From Dehalococcoidia bacterium (lineage in GTDB: Bacteria > Chloroflexota > Dehalococcoidia > Lucifugimonadales > SHYT01): a stretch of DNA of 63,255 nucleotides. The stretch covers positions 1 to 63,255 of the forward strand of contig SHXZ01000013.1 of assembly GCA_009693045.1 (NCBI GenBank). The letters are read 5' to 3'. The notes below the pieces were generated by a model. The model was not told where the DNA came from, made no database searches, and worked only from the letters and a program-made list of their open reading frames with translations. The position numbers were made by a program, and so were the translations under genes. How positions within the stretch are numbered: position 1 is the first letter of the stretch; every line of letters starts with the position of its first letter. Positions 1 to 8,295 of the stretch are shown here, piece by piece.

Positions 1-72
1 GGCGCTCCACCACCCGACGGCGCTCCACCACCCGACGGCGCTCCACCACCCGACGGCGCTCCACCAACCGGC
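1..72. repeat. 18-bp coding tandem repeat at window edge
   Basis: Three perfect copies of an 18-bp unit (1-18, 19-36, 37-54) and a fourth diverged copy (55-72) encode the Gly/Ala/Pro/Ser-rich tail of the secreted protein. The array continues beyond the edge, so its true length is unknown. Confidence 0.9.
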
Positions 73-743
73 GGCGCTTCAAATGAAACCGGCAAAACCG
101 CCGGAACTGCACCAACAACCGCCGCGGCAACCGTGAAGCCTGCTGTGGACGTAAAGCTCGTGATAACACCGGGCTGGCCGGTATTGACATTGACCGCGAC
201 TGAGTAGCTGCCGGGGGCCAGCACGCCGGAGTTCACTATCACCCGAAAGGTCATGAGGCCGTTTCGATTGGGATCGGTTCGAAATCCGTAGGCATATGCG
301 TAGCCAAAGGTGTATGCATACCCGGAGGCCCCTGGGAACAGGGCGGACCCGTGGCGGGAGGAAGCACTAAACCGGGTGTCGGCGTTCACGGCGGCAACCC
401 CGATGTACGGGGTGCCGGTGACGGGTAACACGCAAAATTCAGTGGCACAATCAAGGCCCGCCAGTTCAAAGGCACCGCTGACATTGGTGGGACCAGTGAT
501 TATGAGGCCAATGTTTGCAATGGGGATCGCCTCCGACGGCGGCATGATGACCTGCACAGTGAAGACAAACAGAGCCCCCTGCTCAATAGTGGTGGGCACT
601 CCGCTGATGTTCACGTCAAGGGCGCGCACACGAGCGACCGGGCCCAGCACGAGCCAGACTGCGATGCCGAGCGCCAGAATGCTGGCCAACGCGGCAACCG
701 GCTTGGTGCGAAGCCCAGCGACCTTGTGTATCTGCTTAAGCAT
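1..743 (-). CDS. Secreted repeat protein, 3' end missing
   Basis: The gene begins at ATG 743 and runs off the left edge, so about 247 codons are visible. A GGAGG ribosome site lies 5 nt upstream. The N-terminus has a short basic stretch and a long hydrophobic segment (about residues 17-32) ending in an Ala-rich site, typical of Sec export. The next 170 residues resemble an Ig-like surface domain with one close Cys pair (LDCATEFC) and a Tyr/Ala/Gly-rich stretch. The visible end is a Gly/Ala/Pro/Ser hexapeptide repeat. No family is recognised. It is probably an envelope or extracellular protein, like the genes at 23.4-27.5 kb and 62.7 kb. Confidence 0.75.
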   Translation of the reverse strand, partial: MLKQIHKVAGLRTKPVAALASILALGIAVWLVLGPVARVRALDVNISGVPTTIEQGALFVFTVQVIMPPSEAIPIANIGLIITGPTNVSGAFELAGLDCATEFCVLPVTGTPYIGVAAVNADTRFSASSRHGSALFPGASGYAYTFGYAYAYGFRTDPNRNGLMTFRVIVNSGVLAPGSYSVAVNVNTGQPGVITSFTSTAGFTVAAAVVGAVPAVLPVSFEAPPVGGAPSGGGAPSGGGAPSGGGA

Positions 744-1453
744 CTATGCCTCCATCGTTCTAACACCACGTCCCGGACTTATGCATCCGGAAGGTGTACT
801 GTGAGTCTTGGGAAGCCGTCCAGGCATTTGCCGAAGGGGAGTATGGACAAAACACAACTCCACTCCAACCCAAAGAGCCAACGTTGACTATACCGACACC
901 CTCTAAACGTGTCAAGGGGAAAATCACGGCTTTCCGGCTGCCTTTTGGTCTACTTCCCCTGTACCGGGCAGCTGGCTCCCGTCCGATAAGTAAGGCCACG
1001 ACGCCTACCACGGTCCCACGCCGCTCGCCGCGTTCACAGGCGCGCTCACGATTCATATCGTTGCAATTCTGGACAAATTCACTCGCTCAACCGGAGTATG
1101 ATACTCCGTGAATAGGGAGTGCGCCTACGCATGAACGCACTTCCACCAATGTCCGGCGCAGTAACCACAAGTCATTCCGTGACTAACAGCAACTCTATGA
1201 GAAAGTGGCGTGATCTGCTTACACAGCGCAGCACCTTGAGTGTCATTCTGAGGCGTGGCAAAGAGTGTCCGCACGCCCCACCTTCATTCAGGGTGGCGTA
1301 AGAGTATCGCTACGCCTCGCCCTTGACAAGAATGATGCTAAGCAACACACTCGCACTACTTGACTTCTGGCGGCGTCGTTGCGATGGAACCAATCGTCTC
1401 CTGCTATCTTCATCGGCAAAAGCGGGCAATCTTGAAGCTCCGGGAGCGACGTG
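744..1453. other. Intergenic region, no gene seen
   Basis: About 710 bp between the divergent secreted-protein gene and the glmU-like gene. The reading frames here have no family features and no convincing ribosome sites. It holds the odd palindrome at 1092-1108 and a degraded dispersed repeat around 1240-1262 of the type containing TCATTCTGAG. It should contain promoters for both flanking genes, but no clear -35/-10 pair is seen. Confidence 0.5.
1092..1108. promoter_or_regulatory. 8+1+8 perfect dyad, possible operator
   Basis: CGGAGTAT, a central G, then ATACTCCG form a perfect dyad with almost no loop. That shape suits a dimeric DNA-binding protein better than a terminator. It lies between divergent genes. 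The cognate regulator is unknown. Confidence 0.3.
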
Positions 1454-2641
1454 ATGTCTGATGTTAGGCAAGCTGTCGTTCTTGCCGCGGGCCGGGGTGA
1501 ACGACTTTCTCCACTCACCAGCCTGCGGCCCAAAGTGATGCTGCCGGTGGCGAATAAGCCCATCCTTCAGCACGTTCTCGAGGCACTTTCCGAGAATGGG
1601 GTACGCGACATCATCCTCGTCGTAGGTTATTGCCGAGAATACGTTCAAGACGCGCTGGGCTCGGGCGAGTCGTTGGGAGTCCGGATCCGGTACGTGGTCC
1701 AAGAGCAGCAGCTGGGGACCGGCAACGCGCTGGCAATGGCCCAAGGGATGACTGACGAGCGGTTTCTGATCGTTCCTGGAGACAACTTGGTCCTTGCCGC
1801 CACGTTGCGGCCTTTGCTGCAGGGTCAGGAGCAGTCCGTGCTGGTCAAGGAGAGCGGCTCGCCGTTCCACTACGGCCTGGTCATGGTGCGCGATGGTCAG
1901 GTCACCCACTTTATGGAAAAGCCGGGCGTCCAGGTAAGCCGCTGGGTCAACACTGGGAACTACATGCTGAGCAACCGCGTCTTCCGCTACTTGAAAAACG
2001 AGGTAGACCTGCCCTCCGCGCTCCAACGGATGGTGGATGACGGGACGACGGTCCGCATTGTGCCTACAGAAGAAACGTGGCTTGACGCAACCTATCCGTG
2101 GGACTTGCTGAACATTAACAATATCGCGCTGGAGCAGACGCAGTCGCTTTTTGAGGGCGAGCGAGAAGATGGGGTCATCATCAAAGGCCGTGTGCGCGTA
2201 GGTAAGGGCAGCGTCATCCGCGCGCACTCGTACCTGGTGGGGCCATTGACCATTGGCGCCGGAACCGAAATAGGCCCGTACGCCGCGCTATTTCCAGGCA
2301 CCAGCATTGGGAACAACGTGGTGATATCGCCCTTCAGTGAGGTGCGCAACAGCATTCTTGAGAACTCCGTGCAGATCGGGTCGCACTCGGTAGTGACGAA
2401 TGCCATCATCAGCGAAGGGTGCACGTTTGGCGCGCGGTTCCTCGCGAGGGGCGGGCTGGTGACGGTGCAGAGCCCGCAACAAGAGGAGTACCGAGTGCAA
2501 GGGGGCGCCGTTGTCGCACAGTACGTTGAGGTCGGCGACGACGTCTTGCTGGAGGCTGGGGTGCTGGTGGGCAAGGGCGCTCGTCTGAGCAGCGGGCGCA
2601 GGATAGCCCGGAACATCCCGGAAGAAGCCATCGTCCTGTAA
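1454..2641 (+). CDS. glmU: Sugar-1-phosphate nucleotidylyltransferase with left-handed beta-helix (GlmU-like)
   Basis: The N-terminal half is a nucleotidyltransferase with the pyrophosphorylase signature LAAGRGERL followed by RPKVMLPVANKP (about residues 10-35) and a PGDN metal/substrate motif. The C-terminal half, from about residue 235, has hexapeptide repeats of a left-handed beta-helix acyltransferase. The architecture is closer to archaeal ST0452-type bifunctional enzymes than to E. coli GlmU. The likely role is making UDP-GlcNAc from GlcN-1-P. A GGGAG site 7 nt upstream supports ATG 1454 over GTG 1451. glmS follows 27 nt downstream, supporting an amino-sugar role; another NDP-sugar substrate cannot be excluded. 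Confidence 0.8.
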   Translation: MSDVRQAVVLAAGRGERLSPLTSLRPKVMLPVANKPILQHVLEALSENGVRDIILVVGYCREYVQDALGSGESLGVRIRYVVQEQQLGTGNALAMAQGMTDERFLIVPGDNLVLAATLRPLLQGQEQSVLVKESGSPFHYGLVMVRDGQVTHFMEKPGVQVSRWVNTGNYMLSNRVFRYLKNEVDLPSALQRMVDDGTTVRIVPTEETWLDATYPWDLLNINNIALEQTQSLFEGEREDGVIIKGRVRVGKGSVIRAHSYLVGPLTIGAGTEIGPYAALFPGTSIGNNVVISPFSEVRNSILENSVQIGSHSVVTNAIISEGCTFGARFLARGGLVTVQSPQQEEYRVQGGAVVAQYVEVGDDVLLEAGVLVGKGARLSSGRRIARNIPEEAIVL

Positions 2642-2668
2642 GTTAGCACGACCGTTTGGAGCAAGCCT

Positions 2669-4453
2669 ATGTGTGGGATCGTTGCTTACACCGGCGCTCA
2701 AGAGGCGTACCCCATCCTGCTTCGCGGGCTGAAGCGGGTGGAGTACCGGGGATACGACTCCTGCGGGGTCGCCTTGCCTCACTCTGAGCGCGTGCAGGTG
2801 TACAAAGACCTGGGCGCGGTTGACACCCTCAAGGGAACCCCGGACGGCATCCAGGGGAACACCGGAATCGCCCACACCCGGTGGGCCACGGTCGGCGAGC
2901 CGAGCCAGGCCAACGCCCACCCGCACAGCGATTGCACGCGCCGGATCGCCATCGTGCACAACGGCGACATTGACAACTTTCTGGATCTGAAGCAGGAGCT
3001 CCAGGACCAGGGGCACTCGTTCAGCTCGCAGACGGACAGCGAGGTGATCGCCCACCTGATTGAGCGCGAGTACGATGGCGACCTGAAGGCCGCGGTCACC
3101 AAGGCGACCGCCCGGCTGGAAGGCTCCTACGCCATAGCCGTGGTCGCCGCCGGGTTCCCGGGCGTGGTGGTCATGCGGAAAGACAGCCCCCTGGTGCTGG
3201 GTCTGGGAAACGGAGAGAATCTGGCGGCGTCCGATGCTCCCGCGCTGCTTGAGCGCACCAAGCGCGTAGTGTACCTCGAGGACGGCGACCTTGCGGTCCT
3301 CAGACCCGAGAGCGTTGAGCTGTGGCGCAACGGCGCGCAGGTCGAGCTCACCGTGCAAGAGGTCGCCTGGAACGTGACGGAGCTGGACCGGGCTGGCTAT
3401 CCGCACTTCATGCTCAAGGAGATCCACGAGCAGCCCCGCGTCATCCGCGACACGCTGGCGGGGCGCATCTCCCTCACCGACCCACGGGCGACGCTGCCGA
3501 TCGCCGCGCACAAGGCGCCTAGTCGCGTGATCTTCATCGGCTGCGGCACGTCATACCATGCGGCGCTCACCGGCCAGTATTTCTTCTCACAGGTCTCGCC
3601 GCTGCCGGTGAACGCCTACGTGGCTTCGGAGTTTGACCCGGCGCCTGGAACGCTGAGGGACACCTGGGTGGTGGCGCTCAGCCAGTCGGGCGAGACGGCG
3701 GACACCATCAACGCTATCCGAAAGGCGCGGACGGCGGGCGCGTGGACGGTTGCCGTCACCAACGTGATGAGCAGCTCCATCACCCGCGCGACTGACGATG
3801 TGTTTTACATGCAGGCGGGGCCTGAAGTGAGCGTGGCAGCCACGAAGACGTTTATGGCCCAACTCGTGGCAGTGTACCTGCTGGCGATGCACCTTGCGCC
3901 ACGTTCCACGGCGCTGGCGGAGCTGGTTGGCGAGTTGCGCGCCATGCCCAGCAAGGTCCAGCGGCTTATCAACGCTGAATCGCAGATCAAGGCGCTGGCG
4001 GCGAAGCTGACTCGGTACGACCACATGTTCCTGATCGCGCGGGGCATCAACGTACCGATGGCGCTGGAAGGCGCGCTCAAGCTGAAGGAGGTCGCTTACC
4101 TCCACGCGGAGGGTTTCGCGGCGGGCGAGCTGAAGCACGGGCCGTTCGCCTTACTCGGACTGAACACGCCGGTGATAGCCATGGCCCCACACGACGGCCA
4201 GTACCCGCGGATGCTCACCGCCATCAAAGAGATCAAGGCGCGCGGCGCGCCCGTCACCGCCATCGCCTTCCAGGACGACACGGAATTGGAGCGGTTCGTT
4301 GACGACGTGCTCCATATCCCGGTCGCACACCCGCTGTTCGCCCCGTGGCTCAACACCGTCGCGCTGCAGCTCTTGTCGTACTCCATTGCCGAGCTGCGCG
4401 GGCTTCCGATAGACAAGCCGCGGCACCTGGCCAAGAGCGTCACCGTTTTCTAG
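2669..4453 (+). CDS. glmS: Glutamine-fructose-6-phosphate aminotransferase
   Basis: Full-length, 594 residues. It starts MCGIVAY, so Cys2 is available as the glutaminase nucleophile after Met removal. The class II glutamine amidotransferase domain includes HTRWAT and NGDI. Two SIS sugar-isomerase domains follow, with CGTSYHAA and SQSGETADT in the first, and the end is the canonical DKPRHLAKSVTVF tail. It makes glucosamine-6-phosphate, the entry step to UDP-GlcNAc. It sits between the glmU-like gene and glmR (gap to glmR 7 nt), so the three are almost certainly co-transcribed. Confidence 0.97.
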   Translation: MCGIVAYTGAQEAYPILLRGLKRVEYRGYDSCGVALPHSERVQVYKDLGAVDTLKGTPDGIQGNTGIAHTRWATVGEPSQANAHPHSDCTRRIAIVHNGDIDNFLDLKQELQDQGHSFSSQTDSEVIAHLIEREYDGDLKAAVTKATARLEGSYAIAVVAAGFPGVVVMRKDSPLVLGLGNGENLAASDAPALLERTKRVVYLEDGDLAVLRPESVELWRNGAQVELTVQEVAWNVTELDRAGYPHFMLKEIHEQPRVIRDTLAGRISLTDPRATLPIAAHKAPSRVIFIGCGTSYHAALTGQYFFSQVSPLPVNAYVASEFDPAPGTLRDTWVVALSQSGETADTINAIRKARTAGAWTVAVTNVMSSSITRATDDVFYMQAGPEVSVAATKTFMAQLVAVYLLAMHLAPRSTALAELVGELRAMPSKVQRLINAESQIKALAAKLTRYDHMFLIARGINVPMALEGALKLKEVAYLHAEGFAAGELKHGPFALLGLNTPVIAMAPHDGQYPRMLTAIKEIKARGAPVTAIAFQDDTELERFVDDVLHIPVAHPLFAPWLNTVALQLLSYSIAELRGLPIDKPRHLAKSVTVF

Positions 4454-4460
4454 GGGTCCG

Positions 4461-5414
4461 ATGGCGTCAAGACGCCCAAACGTCGTCGTCATCGGGGGCG
4501 GCACCGGCTGCCCAACGGTGCTGCGCGCGTTGACGTCCTCCCCAGCTAACCTGACCGCGATTGTCACCACGTTCGACAACGGCGGCAGCACGGGCCGTCT
4601 GCGCGCTCAGCTCGGCTTGCCAGCGCTGGGCGACTTGCGCAGGGTGCTGGGCGCGCTCGCTACGCAGGACGAACCCTATGCTTCCCTCGCCAAGCTGCTT
4701 GAGCACCGTTTCCAAGGCCAGGGTGCGTTGGGAGGGCACGCCTTGGGCAACCTGTTGCTCGCCGGGCTGTGTCAGGCAAAGGATGGCCTTGAGGGCGCGC
4801 TGGACGAAGCGTCGCGGCTGCTCGGCGTCCAGGGTGAAGTGATACCGGTCAGCCTGGACGACACCCACCTCGGCGCACGACTGGCGGACGGCACGCGCTT
4901 GCTGGGCGAGGAGATCATTGACCACCTGCCTCCCGGCAGTCTCCCTATCGTTGAGGTCTTCTTGGAGCCGCAAGCCCAGGCGAACCCCAGAGCCGTGGAC
5001 GCCTTGGTGCGGGCAAACGTGATTGTTCTGGGGCCTGGCGACCTGTACACGAGCCTGCTGCCCAACCTGCTCGTGACGGGCATCTCGGAGGCGCTCCGCG
5101 CATCGCACGCCAGGACGATCATGGTCTGCAACCTAGCCAACCGGCCCGGGCAGACCGACGGGTTCACGCTGGCGAGCTATCTGAAAGAGGTACTGCGGTA
5201 CCTCGGCGCGGCTTCGCTGGACGCGGCGCTGGTCAACTCGGCGACGCTGCCACATGGACACGAAGCTGTGCCCAACGACGCGGCAGAGTGCGGAAACTTC
5301 GTCGGTCGGGTGGTAACAGCGCCCATGGCGTCACCGGACGGACGCCGGCACGATGAAGGCGCGCTGGGAAGGGAGCTATGGCAACTCATCGCAGGACTGA
5401 GCACAAGCCGGTGA
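4461..5414 (+). CDS. glmR: YvcK/GlmR family UDP-sugar-binding regulator
   Basis: A CofD/YvcK-fold protein of 317 residues. It has VVVIGGGTGCPTVLRAL at the N-terminus, TFDNGGSTGRLR, HALGNLLLAGL, GPGDLYTSLLPNLLV and a CNLANRPGQTDGFT segment, all typical of the family. In Bacillus the homologue (GlmR) binds UDP-GlcNAc and stimulates GlmS. Its position 7 nt after glmS fits direct control of flux through the preceding enzyme. The regulatory mechanism is taken from the family and is not shown by this sequence. Confidence 0.88.
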   Translation: MASRRPNVVVIGGGTGCPTVLRALTSSPANLTAIVTTFDNGGSTGRLRAQLGLPALGDLRRVLGALATQDEPYASLAKLLEHRFQGQGALGGHALGNLLLAGLCQAKDGLEGALDEASRLLGVQGEVIPVSLDDTHLGARLADGTRLLGEEIIDHLPPGSLPIVEVFLEPQAQANPRAVDALVRANVIVLGPGDLYTSLLPNLLVTGISEALRASHARTIMVCNLANRPGQTDGFTLASYLKEVLRYLGAASLDAALVNSATLPHGHEAVPNDAAECGNFVGRVVTAPMASPDGRRHDEGALGRELWQLIAGLSTSR

Positions 5415-5474
5415 GGCACTCGTTCAGAGTTGGAGGTCATACCGGACGTCGCAGTGCGCCGTGGAAGGCGACGT

Positions 5475-5504
5475 TTGACACGGTAACGACGCGGCTGCTA
5501 TAGT
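5475..5504 (+). promoter_or_regulatory. Promoter for tRNA array
   Basis: TTGACA at 5475-5480, then an 18-bp spacer and TATAGT at 5499-5504, about 30 nt before the first tRNA. This is a near-consensus sigma-70 type promoter. Confidence 0.7.
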
Positions 5505-5534
5505 TTTTACAGGTTTCCCTGAACAGCAAGTCCC

Positions 5535-5609
5535 GGCAAGGTAGCTCAGCGGTAGAGCGGGCGCTTCATAAGCGCTAGGTCACGGGTCCGATTCCCGTCC
5601 TTGCCACCA
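5535..5609 (+). tRNA. tRNA-Met(CAT)
   Basis: Cloverleaf with 7-bp acceptor GGCAAGG/CCTTGCC, D-arm, anticodon loop TTCATAA and T-loop TCCGATT. CCA is encoded. Anticodon CAT: elongator Met is most likely, but the lysidine-modified Ile2 tRNA shares this anticodon and cannot be excluded. Confidence 0.9.
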
Positions 5610-5630
5610 GTAGTTCCTGGCGGTTAGCTT

Positions 5631-5706
5631 GGGCGGTTAGCTCAGTGGTTAGAGCGCCTGCTTCACACGCAGGAGGTCATAGGTTCAAGTCCTGTACCGC
5701 CCACCA
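5631..5706 (+). tRNA. tRNA-Val(CAC)
   Basis: Acceptor GGGCGGT/ACCGCCC, anticodon stem CCTGC/GCAGG with loop TTCACAC, and encoded CCA. Second gene of the array. Confidence 0.93.
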
Positions 5707-5709
5707 CGC

Positions 5710-5795
5710 GCCGAGGTGGCGGAACGGTAGACGCGCTACGTTCAGGGCGTAGTGGGCGCAAGCCTGTGTGGGTTCAAATCCCTCCCTCGGCACCA
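5710..5795 (+). tRNA. tRNA-Leu(CAG)
   Basis: Class II tRNA with a long variable arm, acceptor GCCGAGG/CCTCGGC, anticodon stem CTACG/CGTAG with loop TTCAGGG, and encoded CCA. Confidence 0.93.
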
Positions 5796-5807
5796 CCACC
5801 ATCCGAC

Positions 5808-5883
5808 GCGCTCGTAGCTCAACGGATAGAGCGCAGCCCTGCGAAGGCTGAGGCTGTGGGTTCGAGTCCCACCGAGCGCACCA
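5808..5883 (+). tRNA. tRNA-Arg(GCG)
   Basis: Acceptor GCGCTCG/CGAGCGC and the D-loop AACGGATA typical of bacterial Arg tRNAs. Anticodon stem CAGCC/GGCTG with loop CTGCGAA; CCA encoded. The wobble base is G, giving anticodon GCG, whereas most bacteria use ACG (inosine) for the CGN box. Confidence 0.9.
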
Positions 5884-5901
5884 TGCTTCATCGATGCAAT
5901 C

Positions 5902-5930
5902 GTAGGAGCGGATCTAAAACCCGCTCCTAC
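5902..5930. repeat. Dispersed palindrome, family A copy
   Basis: GTAGGAGCGG and CCGCTCCTAC form a 10-bp perfect inverted repeat around a 9-nt centre, lying between two tRNA genes. It belongs to a family seen also near 23240, 29500, 32263, 40378 and 45346. Confidence 0.8.
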
Positions 5931-5947
5931 GCGCCAATGCGGAACGT

Positions 5948-6023
5948 GGGCGGTTAGCTCAGCGGTTAGAGCATCTGCTTTACACGCAGGAGGTCTGGGG
6001 TTCGAATCCCTAACCGCCCACCA
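5948..6023 (+). tRNA. tRNA-Val(TAC)
   Basis: Acceptor GGGCGGT/ACCGCCC as in tRNA-Val(CAC), anticodon loop TTTACAC, T-loop TTCGAAT, and encoded CCA. Last gene of the array. Confidence 0.93.
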
Positions 6024-6123
6024 TACTGGATAAAAGATAAAACTTTTCCAGAGGCCTTCGCTCTGCCGGTGATCCGACCGATAGGGGAGTGAATGTTAGC
6101 CTTCACCCCCATACCTCAAGCTG

Positions 6124-6628
6124 CTAGCGTTCTTGCCCAAGCGTCGCCAGGTGCTCTGCGAGCTTGTCGAAGGATCCGTTCCAGCCAGCCGCAGCCCCAT
6201 CGCTCATCTGGCCCGCGGGGATGCCGCCATGTCGCAGGGTCATCTTTGTCTTGCGACCTTGGTCTTGGAACGTCACTGTCACCAGAGTTTCTGACGGCCA
6301 TTCTCCAGGCATTCCGTAGTGCGTGGCTGGTACAACGTTGCCTTGCGCATCCGCCAAGCTATCCGTGTAGACAAGGCGCTCCATCGGAACGACTTCGCGA
6401 TAAGTGCCTGTGTACCAAAATTCCAGCCCCTCTGGACTACGCATGCAAATAAGGTGCTTGCCCCCCCGACGCGTAAATCGATTTTGGCGAATGTCGTGGT
6501 GACGCCTTTCGGACCATACCATTCTTAAAGCTCTCAGGGTCCGTCCATGCCTTCCACACAAGCTCGCGCGGGGCGTCAAAGACGCGCGTGATGACAAGAT
6601 CCTTGGCTGTGCTATTCCTGGTGGTCAT
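6124..6628 (-). pseudogene. SRPBCC/AHSA1 domain protein, two frameshifts
   Basis: Begins MTTRNSTAKDLVITRVFDAP (ATG 6628) and ends after FDKLAEHLATLGQER. The typical AHSA1 protein is recovered only by switching frame twice. A missing base near 6521-6525 breaks the KKWYGPKG segment. A surplus base in a 7-G run (6461-6467, read on the minus strand) restores the last two thirds, from GKHLICM. The shifts compensate, so the gene may be intact with sequencing errors, or genuinely decayed. Such proteins are usually paired with an ArsR regulator, as here: its start overlaps the end of the ArsR remnant. Confidence 0.8.
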
Positions 6629-6815
6629 GTTTCTTCTCCTTCGTTTGTATCTGGTTCAGGTAATCGTCCAAGCGATCGAAACTCTGCTCCCAGAAACGGC
6701 GATACTCCTCGACCCAGTCGGCTGCTTCTTTAAGAGGAGCCGCATTGAGTCGGGACGGTCGCCATTGCGCCTGGCGGCCGCGCGTGATCAGACCTCCTCG
6801 CTCCAGCACCTTATG
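6612..6815 (-). pseudogene. ArsR-family regulator, N-terminal half missing
   Basis: The last 67 residues are a typical ArsR C-terminus: KVLERGGLITRGRQAQWRP, then ADWVEEYRRFWEQSFDRLDDYL. The helix-turn-helix upstream of KVLE is absent. At about 6815 the sequence switches to unrelated DNA that reads as a gene fragment on the opposite strand. It pairs with the SRPBCC gene (4-17 nt overlap), a common two-gene arrangement. Confidence 0.7.
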
Positions 6816-8295
6816 GTCGGTCTTTCGGTTACGAAACGTCTGGGCAGGGATCGTGCCAGGCGCGGTTGGATTGATAGCCAACCTGAGCTATCTACCCGAC
6901 CGGTTCTCGGCCTTTTTGTTTCTGTACCTCTTCTTCGCGGCCTTGCTCATGGTGCGGATGCACGCCCTGGACCGCCAAAAGCGATGGGAGCGGCAGAGGA
7001 CGAGCTTTCCCAACACTCTCGGACGGTTCACGCTTTGGGACGGCACGGGATTCGCTCTTCTTGTTTTCCTGATAGCGGTGCTCTTGCCCGCCAGACCCGC
7101 CAGACCCGCCAGACCCGCCAGACCCGCCAGACCCGCCCTGGGCGGGCTGAACTTCCTGGCGACCATCATCACGCTGCGCGCGCCGGGGATGACGTGGGGA
7201 CGACTTCCGATCTTCGTGTGGTCGGTGTTCGCCGCCGCGTTGATCAGCCTGACCGCGACCAAATTCGTCGCCCTCGGCCTGCTCATGGTGACGTTTGACC
7301 GGGTGTTTGGCATGTCCTTCTTCAACGCCGGACAGGGCGGCGACGCTATTCTGTACGAGCACGTCTTCTGGTTCTACTTGCACCCCGCCGTGTACGTCAT
7401 GATCCTGCCCGCCTTTGGCACCGTGCTGGAGGTGCTGGCGCATTTCTCCCGCAAGCCGGTCTTCGCTTACAATTTGGTCGTGGCCTCGTTCCTGAGCATC
7501 GTGGCGCTAAGCTTCGTCGTCTGGGCGCACCACCTATTCACCAGCGGCATGGCGAACTATCTGCACATCCCCTTCATGGTGATGACGGAGCTGATCTCCA
7601 TACCCACGGGCATGGTGTTCCTGGCCGCGCTGGGCACCATCTGGCAGGGCAGGCTGTGGCTGCGTACGCCGATGCTGTTCGCCCTCGCGGTCGTGTTCAA
7701 CATGCTCATCGACGGCATCACCGGCATCTTCCTCGCCGACGTGCCGACGGACATCCATCTCCAGGACACCTACTTCATCGTCGCCCACTTCCACTACACC
7801 ATCATGGGCGGCGAGGTCTTCGCCATCATGGCGGGCGTGTACTTCTGGTTCCCCAAGATCACGGGGCGCATGTACAGCGAGGCCCTGGGCAAGCTCCACT
7901 TCGCGCTGATGTTCGTCCTGTTCAACGCCACGTTCCTGGCGATGTTCTGGGTCGGCAACCAGGGGATGAACCGTCGCGTGACCGAGTACGACGCCGAGCT
8001 GGTCGGCATGAACCTGGTAGTGAGCATCCTGTCCTTCCTGCTGGCGGCCAGCTTCCTTGTGTTCGTGATCAATATGGCGCGGTCGTTGGTGCAGGGCCCC
8101 ACCACCGAGGCGAACCCGTGGCGCGCCTCAACACTGGAATGGCAGACCTCTTCGTCGCCGCCGGTGGAGAACTTCCCGGTCCCGCCGCGCGTGGTGGGCT
8201 TCCCGTACCCGTACGGCATCCCCAGCGCGCGCCACGGCGTGATCGCCCCGGTGGGCGGCTCGGGCGAGGCTGAAGAACCCAATGGGAGGGCGTAA
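6745..8295 (+). CDS. Cytochrome c oxidase subunit I, 5'-truncated and fused to foreign sequence
   Basis: From about 7136 the frame is a heme-copper oxidase subunit I: LNFLATIITLRAPGM, the Cu-B/cross-link motif HPAVY (usual HPEVY), the Cu-B pair in WAHHLFTSGM, and the heme ligands in DTYFIVAHFHY. About the first 180-200 residues, including the helix II heme a ligand, are missing. They are replaced by the unrelated stretch described at 6820-7135, joined through ARP repeats. The next two genes are small oxidase subunits; a subunit II gene is not seen. A functional oxidase from this copy is doubtful. A rearrangement or an assembly join could explain it. Confidence 0.75.
   Translation: MSRDGRHCAWRPRVIRPPRSSTLWSVFRLRNVWAGIVPGAVGLIANLSYLPDRFSAFLFLYLFFAALLMVRMHALDRQKRWERQRTSFPNTLGRFTLWDGTGFALLVFLIAVLLPARPARPARPARPARPALGGLNFLATIITLRAPGMTWGRLPIFVWSVFAAALISLTATKFVALGLLMVTFDRVFGMSFFNAGQGGDAILYEHVFWFYLHPAVYVMILPAFGTVLEVLAHFSRKPVFAYNLVVASFLSIVALSFVVWAHHLFTSGMANYLHIPFMVMTELISIPTGMVFLAALGTIWQGRLWLRTPMLFALAVVFNMLIDGITGIFLADVPTDIHLQDTYFIVAHFHYTIMGGEVFAIMAGVYFWFPKITGRMYSEALGKLHFALMFVLFNATFLAMFWVGNQGMNRRVTEYDAELVGMNLVVSILSFLLAASFLVFVINMARSLVQGPTTEANPWRASTLEWQTSSSPPVENFPVPPRVVGFPYPYGIPSARHGVIAPVGGSGEAEEPNGRA
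6820..7135 (+). pseudogene. Membrane-protein fragment, possibly transglutaminase-family (TgpA-like)
   Basis: In frame with the oxidase gene but unlike any part of it. The reading contains two hydrophobic helices around an RMHALDRQKRWERQRT loop, which resembles the membrane part of large TgpA-type transglutaminase proteins. It has no start of its own at its left edge, and ends at the 9-bp repeat array. The family assignment is tentative; that it is foreign to subunit I is more certain. Confidence 0.35.
7090..7134. repeat. Five tandem 9-bp repeats at gene junction
   Basis: Five perfect copies of GCCAGACCC encode (ARP)5. They sit exactly where the reading frame changes from the foreign membrane fragment to genuine subunit I. 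Confidence 0.95.

Noticed and set aside
310-804. Plus-strand 164-residue frame
   Set aside because: It lies opposite the secreted protein, which has a good ribosome site, signal peptide and repeat tail in its own frame.
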